Assembly (NCBI GenBank): GCA_031261565.1
Contig: JAISJK010000084.1
Span: 1-46,944, forward strand
Length of the DNA stretch: 46,944 nt
Direction of reading: 5' to 3'
DNA from: Candidatus Adiutrix sp.
GTDB taxonomy: Bacteria; Desulfobacterota; Desulfarculia; Adiutricales; Adiutricaceae
The notes beneath the pieces were generated by a model. It was given only the letters and a program-made list of their open reading frames with translations. It had not been told where the DNA came from and searched no databases. Positions 7,829 through 16,403 of this stretch are shown here, piece after piece. Position 1 is the stretch's first letter. Each line of letters starts with the position of its first letter. Both the position numbers and the translations under genes were made by a program.

Positions 7829-9783
7829 TCCCCAGACAGAGAGGTTCTGGCGCCTTAATGACCGTTCATACCATATATTCCAGGCTTTTGGCCGCTTGGC
7901 TGGCCTCAGCCCTGCTCTTTCTGGCCCCGGCCCCGGCCGAGGCCCAGGATCGCCAGCACCTGACCTACTGGGCCGGGACGCCCCAGGAAATAGAGGTTTT
8001 CAAAATACGCGGGCGCGAGCCCGGCCCCACGGTGCTGATCATCGGCGGCATTCAGGGCGATGAGCCGGGCGGCTATCTGAGCGCCGACCGCTATGTGGAT
8101 CTGGAGCTGAAACGGGGCAATCTCATTGTGGTGCCCCGGGCCAATTTCAAATCCATTGTCCTGTCCGACCGGGGGCCGGACGGCGACATGAACCGCAAAT
8201 TCAACATCGACCTGGCCCGGGATCCGGACAGGAATATTGTGGAAACCCTGAAAGGTCTGATGGCCGAGAGCGATCTGGTGCTCAACCTCCACGACGGCTC
8301 CGGCTTTTACCGCCCCACCCATGAAAGTGAAACGGCCAATCCTCACCGCTATGGCCAGTGCATCATCGCCGACGCCGAGGTCTTCACCCACCCGGCCTCC
8401 GGCCGCATCATCCCCCTCAAGGATTACGCCGAAGACGCGGTGCGCCGGGTCAATCAGGATATTGACAACCCCGCCTATAAATTCCACTTCGCCAACCACA
8501 ACACCTCGGCCACCGACAGCCTGCACAAAGAACAGCGCGGCAGCGTCACCTATTACGCCCTGACCCAGTTGGGCATCCCCGCCTTCGGGATTGAAACTTC
8601 CAAGAGCCTGCCCTCGGTGGAGATGAAAGTTTACCAGCACAATCTGGCGGTCAACGCCTTTCTGAAAATTTTCGAGGTGGAGCCGGAACAGCCCGGTCTG
8701 CTCTTGGAGCCCCCGCTCCTGAGCTACCTCCTGGTCTCGGTGGAGGGCGGGCCGCCCCTGGCCGTGGCCGATGGCCAGACCCTTCAGGTGGCCCGGGGCC
8801 AGAGGCTGGAAGTCCTCCACATCGCGGCCAACTATGACCGGGGCCTGTCCGTGGCCCGCCAGGGCTCCGGCAGTTTCAACGACCTCGGCCGGCCCCTGGT
8901 CATTGACCAGCCTGCGGTGTTAGTGGCGCGAAAAGACAGCGCTACCTTGGGCCGCTTCACCGTCAGTCTGCTGCCGCCGGAGGAGGCCGGCCTCTCCCCC
9001 CGCTTAAGCGGCCAGGCTAAAATCCTCCCCCCCCGGGCCGGGTGGCCGGTGGCCACCCCCAGCCAAGCCGCCGCCTCATCGCCGCCTGAGACCGATGTTT
9101 CGGTGAGCCGGCCCATAACTCTGCCGATCCCGCCCGCCATGGCCAAGCCCGAGCCGGAAGCGGCGGAGGTGGCCGCCGTTGGCCAGGTGACCGGATTTAT
9201 CCTGGAAGTGGACGGCCGGCCGGTGGAGCTGGCCCCCGGGGCCCAGTTGGAGGTTCTGACCGGCTCCCTGGTCAAAATGGTTGACCTGAAGAGCGAGGGG
9301 CCCCTGCCGGCTAAAACGGCCATTAATCTGCGCGGCTTTGTCCCCAGGGACAAGCGGGATAAAAACAATGGCGATGACCGGGGCTTCACCGCCGACACCG
9401 GACGGGATATGATGGACGCTTTTTCGCTGGGCCAGAAGGGTCAGGTCTATCCGCTCAACGCCGAGTTCGGCCAGAAAGTGCTGGCCTCGGCCAGCCTCAA
9501 AATCGTCAAGCCGGCCTTGGCCGCCATCACCGTGGAGCTGAACGGCCAGAGCCACCGGCTCAAGCCCTGGGGCCGGCTGGGCGTCCCTACCGGCGGCCCG
9601 GTCACCATCACGGCTGTGGAGCTGGCCGGCGGCCGGCCCCTGAGCAACCCCCGCTTCACTCTGGGGGGGAAGCCCTTTGATCCGGATTTGCCCCAGACCC
9701 TGACCATGCCCAATTTTAACGCCAACCTGGCCGTTTTTAACGGGGAGGAACTGGCCGGCAAAGTCACCCTGGTGGCCAAGTGA
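7825..9783 (+). CDS. M14-family zinc carboxypeptidase, Csd4/Pgp1-like
   Basis: 652 aa, secreted (hydrophobic segment about 20-35, cleavage near AEAQ). The zinc motif is QGDE (Gln77, Glu80) rather than the usual HxxE. The third ligand is His156 in LNLHDG, the substrate-binding pair NR is at 123-124, and the catalytic Glu257 lies in FGIETSKS. Gln as a zinc ligand is a known feature of Helicobacter Csd4, the D,L-carboxypeptidase that cuts muramyl tripeptide to dipeptide and makes cells helical. After the catalytic domain come about 380 residues of likely beta-rich repeats (about 290-370, 450-550, 560-650) around a Pro-rich linker. The ATG at 7825 overlaps the previous stop (ATGA); an alternative ATG at 7858 gives a cleaner signal peptide. 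Confidence 0.88.
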   Translation: MIPRQRGSGALMTVHTIYSRLLAAWLASALLFLAPAPAEAQDRQHLTYWAGTPQEIEVFKIRGREPGPTVLIIGGIQGDEPGGYLSADRYVDLELKRGNLIVVPRANFKSIVLSDRGPDGDMNRKFNIDLARDPDRNIVETLKGLMAESDLVLNLHDGSGFYRPTHESETANPHRYGQCIIADAEVFTHPASGRIIPLKDYAEDAVRRVNQDIDNPAYKFHFANHNTSATDSLHKEQRGSVTYYALTQLGIPAFGIETSKSLPSVEMKVYQHNLAVNAFLKIFEVEPEQPGLLLEPPLLSYLLVSVEGGPPLAVADGQTLQVARGQRLEVLHIAANYDRGLSVARQGSGSFNDLGRPLVIDQPAVLVARKDSATLGRFTVSLLPPEEAGLSPRLSGQAKILPPRAGWPVATPSQAAASSPPETDVSVSRPITLPIPPAMAKPEPEAAEVAAVGQVTGFILEVDGRPVELAPGAQLEVLTGSLVKMVDLKSEGPLPAKTAINLRGFVPRDKRDKNNGDDRGFTADTGRDMMDAFSLGQKGQVYPLNAEFGQKVLASASLKIVKPALAAITVELNGQSHRLKPWGRLGVPTGGPVTITAVELAGGRPLSNPRFTLGGKPFDPDLPQTLTMPNFNANLAVFNGEELAGKVTLVAK

Positions 9784-11141
9784 GCGATCTGCGGCTGCCC
9801 CGGGCGGCCGTGCTGACCCTGGGCTGCAAGGTCAACCAGTTTGAATCCACAGCCCTGGCCGAGAGTCTGACGGCTGCCGGCTATCAGGTGGTGGATCAAC
9901 CCCTGGGCGTGGATCTGGTGGTGCTGAATACCTGCACCGTGACCACCAGGGCTGATCAAGAATCTCTGGCCCTTTTGCGGCGGCTGGCCCGCCTGTCGCC
10001 CGGAGCCAAAATTGTGGCCACCGGCTGCCTGGCCCAGGCCAACCCTGATTTACTGGCCGAGACCGGCCTGGTGCATCTGGTGCTGGGCCAGGCTGAAAAA
10101 ACAGACCTCGTTGGCCACTTGGCCCGCCCGGGTCAGCCGGGCGGACTGATCCGGGTGGCCCCGCTGGCGGAGCTGGCGGGTGGAGCAGCGGCTGACTTTG
10201 GCGCTCCGACCCCGGCCCGCACCCGGGCTTTTTACAAAATTCAGGATGGCTGCGCCGCCTTTTGCGCCTACTGCGCCGTCCCCCTGTCCCGAGGGCCGTC
10301 CCGCAGCCTGAATCTGGATCAGGCCCTGGAGGGCCTGCGCCACTACCTGGGGCTAGGCCTGACCGAAGTGGTACTCTGCGGCATCCACCTGGGCCGCTGG
10401 GGCTGGGATTTAAACCCGCCTCTGACCCTGGCCGACCTTTTGCACACCATTGAAGCTGAGCTGACCCCGGATCCGGAAGCTTTCCGCCTTCGCCTCAGTT
10501 CCATCGAGCCGCTGGAGCTGGACGAGGAAGTGCTGGCCGCCTACGAGATGTATGACTGGCTGGCTCCCCATTTCCACCTGCCCCTCCAGAGCGGCAGCGA
10601 CCGCCTGCTGGAGCTGATGGGCCGGCCCTACACGACCGGCCATTTCCAGGGCCTGGTGGAGCGGCTCCACAGCGCCTGGCCCCTGGCCGGGGTGGGGGTG
10701 GATATCATGGCCGGCTTTCCCGGGGAAAACGAGGCTGATTTCCAGGCCACCTATGACCTCCTGAGCGCTTTGCCCCTCAGTTATTTCCACGTCTTCCCCT
10801 ACTCGCCCCGGCCCGGCACCCGGGCGGCCACTTTTCCCGGCCAGGTGCCTGAGCCCCTCAAGCAGAGCCGCGCCCGGGAACTAAAGCAGCTGAGCCAGCT
10901 CAAGCGCCGGGCTTTTGCCGAAGCCAACCTCGGCCAGACCCAGACCGGCCTGGTGGAAAACACCCCCCACCGCCCCAGCGGGCGGCTCAAGGCGCTGACC
11001 GGCAACTACCTGGCGGCCCTCCTGCCCGAGGGCTTGAGCCGTCTCCCGGCCGGAGCCCTCCTGCCCGTCCGCCTCTCGGCCGCCCGCAACCCCTGGGGCC
11101 TTCTGGAAGCTGAGCCTCTGGGCCTGAACCGCTTGACCTGA
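9780..11141 (+). CDS. mtaB: tRNA t6A37 methylthiotransferase MtaB
   Basis: Radical SAM enzyme that converts t6A at position 37 of certain tRNAs to ms2t6A in the cytoplasm. 453 aa, normal for the family. The N-terminal UPF0004 domain carries three cluster cysteines: Cys16 (TLGCKVNQ), Cys52 (NTCTVT) and Cys83 (ATGCLAQ). The radical SAM motif CxxxCxxC is Cys158, Cys162 and Cys165 (DGCAAFCAYC). TLGCKVNQ and the following FES point to MtaB rather than MiaB or RimO. The GTG start at 9780 overlaps the M14 stop (GTGA). It probably shares a transcript with the shape genes, although the functions look unrelated. Confidence 0.93.
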   Translation: MSDLRLPRAAVLTLGCKVNQFESTALAESLTAAGYQVVDQPLGVDLVVLNTCTVTTRADQESLALLRRLARLSPGAKIVATGCLAQANPDLLAETGLVHLVLGQAEKTDLVGHLARPGQPGGLIRVAPLAELAGGAAADFGAPTPARTRAFYKIQDGCAAFCAYCAVPLSRGPSRSLNLDQALEGLRHYLGLGLTEVVLCGIHLGRWGWDLNPPLTLADLLHTIEAELTPDPEAFRLRLSSIEPLELDEEVLAAYEMYDWLAPHFHLPLQSGSDRLLELMGRPYTTGHFQGLVERLHSAWPLAGVGVDIMAGFPGENEADFQATYDLLSALPLSYFHVFPYSPRPGTRAATFPGQVPEPLKQSRARELKQLSQLKRRAFAEANLGQTQTGLVENTPHRPSGRLKALTGNYLAALLPEGLSRLPAGALLPVRLSAARNPWGLLEAEPLGLNRLT

Positions 11142-11219
11142 AAGTTTATCAACGCCATGTCCGAAAATGGCTAACATTCCGGGGGCGCTGTGATAGGATG
11201 GTCACAAGAGGCTGACATT

Positions 11220-12710
11220 ATGACCCCAAACGTCCCACAGCCACCGCGCGAACTTGACCGGGAGGCCTGCTTTGAAGCTTTTTTGGCGCATGACCCGCGC
11301 TTTGACGGGCGCTTCTTTGTGAGCAACAAGCTGACCGGTATTTATTGTCGCCCAATCTGCCGCGCACATTTTTCCAGGCCCGATAACTTTGACTTTCACT
11401 TGAGCGCGGCGGCGGCGGAGGCGAAAGGCTATCGCCCCTGCCTTAAATGCCGCCCGGAAATCGCGCCCGGACTGTCGCCCGCCGAGGCCGGCCCCCGGCT
11501 AGCTCGCCGGGCGGCTCTTTTAATTGAGCGGGATTTTCTTTTTGAGAGCAGTCTCGCGGATCTCGCGCGGTCACTTGGCCTTACCAGCCGCCATCTGCGC
11601 CGCGTATTTGACGCTGAATTCGGGGTATCGCCCGTGCAGTACCTGCAAACACGCAAACTCCTGCTGGCCAAAAATCTGCTCACCGACACTAATCTGCCCA
11701 TAACTCAGATAGCCTTTGCGGCCGGCTTTTCCAGCCTGCGGCGTTTTAACGATCTGTTTAAGCAACGCTACCGCCTGGCTCCTTCCAGCTTTAAAAAAGA
11801 TAACACGAGCTTGAAAAAGACATTGGATGGCGCTACCTTGCTCCTAGCCTACCGTCCGCCATATCAGTGGCCAAGTATTCTGGAATTTTTGGCCGGGCGG
11901 GCGATGGCCGGGGTTGAAGAGGTGGCGGATAACAGCTACCGCCGCGTTGTGCGCATTCAGGACAGCGCCACTTATTACGGATGGATAAAAGTGTCCGACC
12001 GGCCTGAAAAAAAAGCACTGGCGGTAACGGTGGCGCCCGGTTTGCTGCCGGTATTGCCCAGGGTGCTCGCGCGTGTGCGCACTCTGTTTGACACCGACTG
12101 CGACCCCTGCCGTATTTATGACAAACTGCGGGTCATGAACGAGTTCGTCAAACCAGGAGCCTGCCTGCCCGGCACTCGCCTGCCCGGAGCCTTTGACCCT
12201 TTTGAGATGGCGGTGCGCGCCATTCTGGGCCAGCAGATTACCGTCAAAGCGGCGCGAACCCTGGCCGGTCGTCTGACCCGAACTTTGGGCACACCGGTGA
12301 CCACGCCTTTTGCCGAGCTAACCCACGCCTTTCCCCAACCGCGTGACCTTCTGTCTTTGGGTAAACCTATTGCGGATCATCTCGGCCCCTTGGGCATCAC
12401 CGGCGCTCGCTGCCGCAGTATTCTGGCCTTAGCTTCGGCGATTGAGCTCGAACATATCCACCTGGATATGACCGCCGACCCCGAACAGATGATGGAGCGT
12501 CTGCTCGAATTGCCGGGCTTTGGGCCCTGGACGGCCCAGTATGTGGCCATGCGCGCCCTGAGCTACCCCGATGCTTTCCCGCACACCGACTACGGCCTTA
12601 AAAAAGCGCTGGCGCCGCGCCCGGCCAGAGAGGTGGCGGCCCTCAGCGAGCAATGGCGACCCTGGCGCAGCTATGCCGCCATCAATCTCTGGAACTCACT
12701 CAACCATTAA
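11220..12710 (+). CDS. alkA: Ada-type methyl sensor / AraC regulator fused to AlkA 3-methyladenine DNA glycosylase
   Basis: 496 aa with three modules. First is an Ada zinc domain with Cys43, Cys47, Cys74 and Cys77 (IYCRPIC, PCLKC), where the first Cys normally accepts a methyl group from DNA phosphotriesters. Second is an AraC-type helix-turn-helix at about 90-190 (ITQIAFAAGFSSLRRFN). Third is an AlkA glycosylase (about 205-496) with the helix-hairpin-helix LPGFGPWTAQYVAMR and a catalytic Asp in PHTDYGLKKAL. It should sense alkylation, activate transcription and excise alkylated bases. ATG 11220 follows AAGAGG; a GTG at 11190 is less likely. Such fusions are known. It is adjacent to ogt, and its promoter probably lies in the 78-bp gap upstream. 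Confidence 0.92.
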   Translation: MTPNVPQPPRELDREACFEAFLAHDPRFDGRFFVSNKLTGIYCRPICRAHFSRPDNFDFHLSAAAAEAKGYRPCLKCRPEIAPGLSPAEAGPRLARRAALLIERDFLFESSLADLARSLGLTSRHLRRVFDAEFGVSPVQYLQTRKLLLAKNLLTDTNLPITQIAFAAGFSSLRRFNDLFKQRYRLAPSSFKKDNTSLKKTLDGATLLLAYRPPYQWPSILEFLAGRAMAGVEEVADNSYRRVVRIQDSATYYGWIKVSDRPEKKALAVTVAPGLLPVLPRVLARVRTLFDTDCDPCRIYDKLRVMNEFVKPGACLPGTRLPGAFDPFEMAVRAILGQQITVKAARTLAGRLTRTLGTPVTTPFAELTHAFPQPRDLLSLGKPIADHLGPLGITGARCRSILALASAIELEHIHLDMTADPEQMMERLLELPGFGPWTAQYVAMRALSYPDAFPHTDYGLKKALAPRPAREVAALSEQWRPWRSYAAINLWNSLNH

Positions 12711-12724
12711 AATAAGGATCCCAA

Positions 12725-13237
12725 ATGACCACTTTCACCAGCCATTATCAATCGCCTCTGGGGCCCATCACCGCCGCGGCGCAGGATGGCGCTTTGACCG
12801 GGCTATGGTTTGACCGGCAAAAGTATTTCCCGGCCGGGATCGATGAATGGGAGGCCGCCCCGGACTACCCGGTGTTAGCTGACCTTGGAGATTGGCTTGA
12901 GGGTTATTTTAAAGGGGCCAAGCCCGCGATTTCCCTGGCCCTGGCCCCGGCCGGCTCCGAATTCCGCCAAAAGGTGTGGCGGATTTTGCGCGATATACCC
13001 TATGGCGCCACCACGACTTATGGCGCGATAGCTAGGCAAATGGCGGCTGAGCAGGGCCGGGAGGTAGTGTCCGCCCAGGCGGTGGGCGGGGCTGTGGGGC
13101 ATAACCCGATCTCTATTCTCATTCCCTGCCACCGGGTGGTGGGCTCCACCGGCCACCTGACCGGATACGCCGGCGGCCTGAACAAAAAGCAGGCCCTGCT
13201 GGATCTGGAGCATATTGACAGGGAAGCGATTAAATAG
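12725..13237 (+). CDS. ogt: Methylated-DNA-protein-cysteine methyltransferase
   Basis: Suicide repair protein that moves the methyl group from O6-methylguanine in DNA to its own cysteine. 170 aa, standard for stand-alone Ogt. The active-site motif IPCHRVVG is present with Cys135. The DNA-binding helix region (YGATTTYGAIARQMA) and the C-terminal GYAGGLNKKQALLDLE match the family. ATG 12725 has AAGGA a few bases upstream. It lies 14 nt after the Ada-AlkA gene, forming a two-gene alkylation response unit probably controlled by the Ada/AraC part of its neighbour. Confidence 0.95.
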   Translation: MTTFTSHYQSPLGPITAAAQDGALTGLWFDRQKYFPAGIDEWEAAPDYPVLADLGDWLEGYFKGAKPAISLALAPAGSEFRQKVWRILRDIPYGATTTYGAIARQMAAEQGREVVSAQAVGGAVGHNPISILIPCHRVVGSTGHLTGYAGGLNKKQALLDLEHIDREAIK

Positions 13238-13307
13238 CATAATAAATAAGTAAAGTTATCACGATGGGGAGAATCAGCGACAGGGGTTTAGGCGGGAGGC
13301 GAGGATT

Positions 13308-13976
13308 TTGTTTTTGGGCATTGAAACCGAATTTATAGCCAAGGCCCTGCCCCTCTATGGCCAGGCTGCCTGGCGGACGGTGTGGGTGGCGGCCTGCGGC
13401 GTGGCCCTGTCTCTGATCATCGGGCTGTTTTGCTCCCTGGCCCGCTATTACCGGATTCCGGGCTTGAAAAGCCTGGCGGCGGCCTATATTGAGCTGGCCC
13501 GCAACACCCCCTTGATGATCCACCTTTTTTTCCTCTACTATGGCCTGCCCCGGGTCGGCCTGACGCTGGATGGAATCACCTGCGGCGTCATCGGCTTGGC
13601 TTTCCTGGGCGGCGGCTATATGGCCGAGGCTTTCCGGGCCGGCCTGGAGGCCGTCAGCCGGGCCCAGATTGAGAGCGGCCTGAGCCTAGGCCTCAGCCGC
13701 CGGCAGATGGTTCGCTATGTCATCCTGCCCCAGGCCCTGGCCGTGGCCGTCCCGGCCGTGGCCGCCAACACCATCTTTCTGATGAAGGAAACCTCGGTTT
13801 TCAGCATCGTGGCCGTGGCCGACCTGGTCTATGTCTTCCGGGATCTGATCAAAGAGGGCCACTCCAACGAAAATTTGTTTCTGCTCACGATTTTTTACCT
13901 GGTCATCATCCTGCCCGTCTCCATCTTGTTCAACCGCTGGGAAAGGAGGCTACGCCGTGATGGAATCGGCCATTAG
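13308..13976 (+). CDS. Polar amino acid ABC transporter permease 1
   Basis: 222 aa inner-membrane permease of the HisM/GlnP type, with about five membrane segments. The EAA loop before the last helices (ESGLSLGLSRRQMVRYVILPQAL) is the contact site for the ATPase. The first usable start is TTG at 13308, preceded by GGGAGGCGAGG; no in-frame ATG fits better. It opens a four-gene importer operon (permease, permease, ATPase, binding protein) and overlaps the next permease by about 20 nt. The substrate is probably a polar amino acid such as glutamate or aspartate, inferred from the binding protein. Confidence 0.9.
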   Translation: MFLGIETEFIAKALPLYGQAAWRTVWVAACGVALSLIIGLFCSLARYYRIPGLKSLAAAYIELARNTPLMIHLFFLYYGLPRVGLTLDGITCGVIGLAFLGGGYMAEAFRAGLEAVSRAQIESGLSLGLSRRQMVRYVILPQALAVAVPAVAANTIFLMKETSVFSIVAVADLVYVFRDLIKEGHSNENLFLLTIFYLVIILPVSILFNRWERRLRRDGIGH

Positions 13977-14634
13977 CATCTTCCTGGAAGGGCGCAACCT
14001 GGCCCGCCTGATGGAGGGAGTCTGGATCACCCTGAAAATTTCGGCGGCCTCCGTCCTCCTGTCCGTGGTTTTCGGCCTGTTGGTCGGCCTGTTGATGATC
14101 AGCCGGAAACCGGCCCTCCAGGCGGCCACCCGGTTTTATCTGGAAGCCATCCGGGTCATGCCCATCCTGGTGCTGCTATATATGTTTTATTACCTGCCCG
14201 ATAAAAACTGGGGCCTTCATTTCGAGGCCCAGACCGTGGCCATTGGGGTCTTTACCCTCTGGGGCACAGCCGAAATGGCTGACCTGGTGCGCGGGGCTCT
14301 GACCTCCATGCCCGCTCACCAGCGCGAGAGCGGCCGGGCCATCGGGCTGACCGAGGGCCAGGTCAACCGCTATATCATCATCCCCCAGGCGGTGCGCCGG
14401 CTGATCCCCGGGGTCATCAACCTGACCACCCGCATGATCAAGACCACGCCCTTCATCTATTTCATCAGCGTCCCGGAACTTTTGAAAGTCGGCCAGCAGA
14501 TCGTGGAAATATCCGGCATGAAAAACAATATGGCCAGTTTCTGGGTCTATGGCTTTATCTTTTTTCTCTATTTCCTCATGTGCTACCCCATTTCCTGTTT
14601 TTCGGCCTATCTGGAAAAAAAGTGGCAAAACTAA
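13957..14634 (+). CDS. Polar amino acid ABC transporter permease 2
   Basis: 225 aa permease partnering the preceding gene; two different permeases form the channel in HisMQ/GltJK-type systems. The EAA loop is visible as ESGRAIGLTEGQVNRYIIIP. Five hydrophobic segments span the protein, the last being YGFIFFLYFLMCYPISCF. GTG 13957 follows AAGGAGG at good spacing; the adjacent ATG at 13960 is an equally plausible start. The gene overlaps the upstream permease by 20 nt, which suggests coupled translation at equal ratio. Confidence 0.9.
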   Translation: MMESAISIFLEGRNLARLMEGVWITLKISAASVLLSVVFGLLVGLLMISRKPALQAATRFYLEAIRVMPILVLLYMFYYLPDKNWGLHFEAQTVAIGVFTLWGTAEMADLVRGALTSMPAHQRESGRAIGLTEGQVNRYIIIPQAVRRLIPGVINLTTRMIKTTPFIYFISVPELLKVGQQIVEISGMKNNMASFWVYGFIFFLYFLMCYPISCFSAYLEKKWQN

Positions 14635-14667
14635 TAACTGACTGATAGTTAGGGAGTATTGAGCATC

Positions 14668-15444
14668 ATGGCCGTTGCCCGCCCGGTCTTGAAAATAACC
14701 GGCCTCCACAAACGCTATGACCAGCTGGAGGTCATTGGGAATCTGTCTCTGGAAGTCCGCAAGGGCGAGGTGCTGGTGGTTATCGGCCCCTCGGGCTGCG
14801 GCAAGAGCACCCTGCTGCGTTGCATCAACGGTCTGGAAACCATCCAGGGCGGCGACATTGAGCTTAACGGCCAATCCATCATTGTCGGCCACACCCGCTG
14901 GAACCTGGTTCGTCAGCAGATCGGCATGGTTTTTCAGAGCTATGACCTTTTCCCGCACATGACGGTTTTGGAGAATATCCTCCTGGGCCCGATGAAGGCC
15001 CAGGGGCGCGAGCGGGCGGAGGCGACCAAAGAAGCCGAGGCTTTTCTGGATCGGGTGGGGTTGCTGGATCGCAAGGATTCCTTTCCCCGCCAGCTCTCCG
15101 GCGGCCAGAAACAGCGGGTGGCCATTGTCCGGGCCCTGTGCATGAATCCGGAAATCATGCTCTTTGACGAGGTCACCGCCTCCCTGGATCCGGAAATGGT
15201 TCGCGAGGTGTTGGACGTCATCCTGGGGCTGGCCGAGCAGGGCATGACCATGCTCATTGTCACCCATGAAATGGCCTTTGCCCGGGCCGTGGCCGACAAA
15301 ATAGTCTTTATGGACCAGGGGAGCATCGTGGAGAGCGCGCCCCCGGACATTTTTTTCCAAAACCCGGTCAGCGACCGGGCCCGGAAATTTCTCAACATCT
15401 TCCAATTTGAGGGAGTCAAGAAAGAGGAGCGACACAATGATTAA
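14668..15444 (+). CDS. Polar amino acid ABC transporter ATP-binding protein
   Basis: 258 aa cytoplasmic ATPase that drives the importer. Walker A is GPSGCGKST, the Q-loop is near QIGMVFQSYDLF, the signature is LSGGQKQR, Walker B is MLFDEVTASLD and the switch His is in VTHEMAFA. These are typical of the GlnQ/HisP group, although the usual DEPTSALD reads DEVTASLD here. I prefer ATG 14668 to the in-frame TTG at 14659, which lies too close to AGGGAG. Its last 8 nt overlap the start of the binding-protein gene. Confidence 0.93.
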   Translation: MAVARPVLKITGLHKRYDQLEVIGNLSLEVRKGEVLVVIGPSGCGKSTLLRCINGLETIQGGDIELNGQSIIVGHTRWNLVRQQIGMVFQSYDLFPHMTVLENILLGPMKAQGRERAEATKEAEAFLDRVGLLDRKDSFPRQLSGGQKQRVAIVRALCMNPEIMLFDEVTASLDPEMVREVLDVILGLAEQGMTMLIVTHEMAFARAVADKIVFMDQGSIVESAPPDIFFQNPVSDRARKFLNIFQFEGVKKEERHND

Positions 15445-16291
15445 ATCAATGAAGCAGATGGCCGTGATCACCCTGGCTCTGGCCCTCGGCCTGGCCCTCG
15501 GCCTGGCCTGGGCCGCCCCGGCCGCCCTGGCCGCAGGCGAGCTGGACAAGATCAAGGCCGCCGGAAAAATCCGCATCGGCGTTTACAGCGACAAACCGCC
15601 CTTTGGCTATGTGGATGCCAATGGCGTCAACCAGGGCTATGATGTTTATCTCGCCAAGCGCCTGGCCAAAGACCTCCTGGGCGATGAAAGCAAGGTCGAG
15701 TTTGTGCTGGTGGAAGCGGCCAACCGCATGGAAGTGCTGGAATCCAACAAGGTTGATCTGGTGCTGGCCAATTTCACCGTCACCGCCGACCGGGCCAAAC
15801 AGGTGGATTTCTGCAAACCTTACATGAAAGTGGCCCTGGGCGTGGTTTCCCCAGCTAAAGCGCCCATCACCGATGTAGCCCAGCTAAAAGGCCAGACCCT
15901 CATCGTCAACAAGGGCACCACGGCTGAGATCTATTTCGCCAAGAACCACCCGGAAGTGACTTTGAGCAAATATGACCAGAACACCGAGGCCTTCAACGCC
16001 CTGCGCGATGGCCGCGGGGTGGCCCTGGCCCACGACAACACCCTGGTCTTTGCCTGGATTAACGAAAACCCGGGCTTTGTGGCCGGCATCGACTTCCTGG
16101 GCGATCTGGATTCCATTGCCCCGGCGGTGAAAAAGGGCAATAACGAGCTTTTGGAATGGGTTAATAACGAGATCGTCACCCTCGGCCAGGAGAATTTTTT
16201 TCACAAAGACTATGAAGCCACCCTGCGCCCCGTTTACGGCGACACCATTGACCCGGAAACCGTGGTCATTGAAGGCGGTGTGTTGAAGTAG
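15437..16291 (+). CDS. Periplasmic amino-acid-binding protein of the ABC importer
   Basis: 284 aa with a signal peptide ending near AALAAGE; its core carries a repeated LALG unit encoded by a short direct repeat in the DNA. The mature protein is a family 3 solute-binding protein: it begins DKIKAAGKIRIGVYSDKPPFGYVD and has the conserved hinge region LANFTVTADRAKQVDFCKPY. It resembles PEB1/GltI-type acidic amino acid binders, but the ligand is not proven. ATG 15437 follows GAGGAG, and the gene overlaps the ATPase gene by 8 nt. It ends the operon, ahead of a hairpin terminator. Confidence 0.92.
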   Translation: MIKSMKQMAVITLALALGLALGLAWAAPAALAAGELDKIKAAGKIRIGVYSDKPPFGYVDANGVNQGYDVYLAKRLAKDLLGDESKVEFVLVEAANRMEVLESNKVDLVLANFTVTADRAKQVDFCKPYMKVALGVVSPAKAPITDVAQLKGQTLIVNKGTTAEIYFAKNHPEVTLSKYDQNTEAFNALRDGRGVALAHDNTLVFAWINENPGFVAGIDFLGDLDSIAPAVKKGNNELLEWVNNEIVTLGQENFFHKDYEATLRPVYGDTIDPETVVIEGGVLK

Positions 16292-16320
16292 GCCGGTTAC
16301 TCAAAAAACAGCCGCCAGGC

Positions 16321-16355
16321 GGCGCTACGCCACCGTATGGCGCTGCGCCTCTTTT
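16321..16355 (+). terminator. Probable intrinsic terminator of the amino acid importer operon
   Basis: Arms GGCGC (16321-16325) and GCGCC (16345-16349) pair. After a two-base mismatch the inner arms CGCCA (16328-16332) and TGGCG (16338-16342) pair around a five-base loop. TCTTTT follows directly, with more T-rich sequence after it. It lies 29 nt past the binding-protein stop. Confidence 0.65.
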
Positions 16356-16403
16356 GTTCAATTTTTGTTCAATGCCGCAAGAAAAGTGCAGTAGGCTGGG
16401 CTA

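Noticed and set aside
9076-9959. Long opposite-strand open frames, for example at 9076-9555 and 9447-9959
   Set aside because: They are typical GC-rich shadows of the M14 and mtaB genes, without family-like sequence.
15473-15510. Short DNA repeat coding for LALG units in the binding-protein signal peptide
   Set aside because: Simple slippage within a hydrophobic signal sequence; no sign of function.
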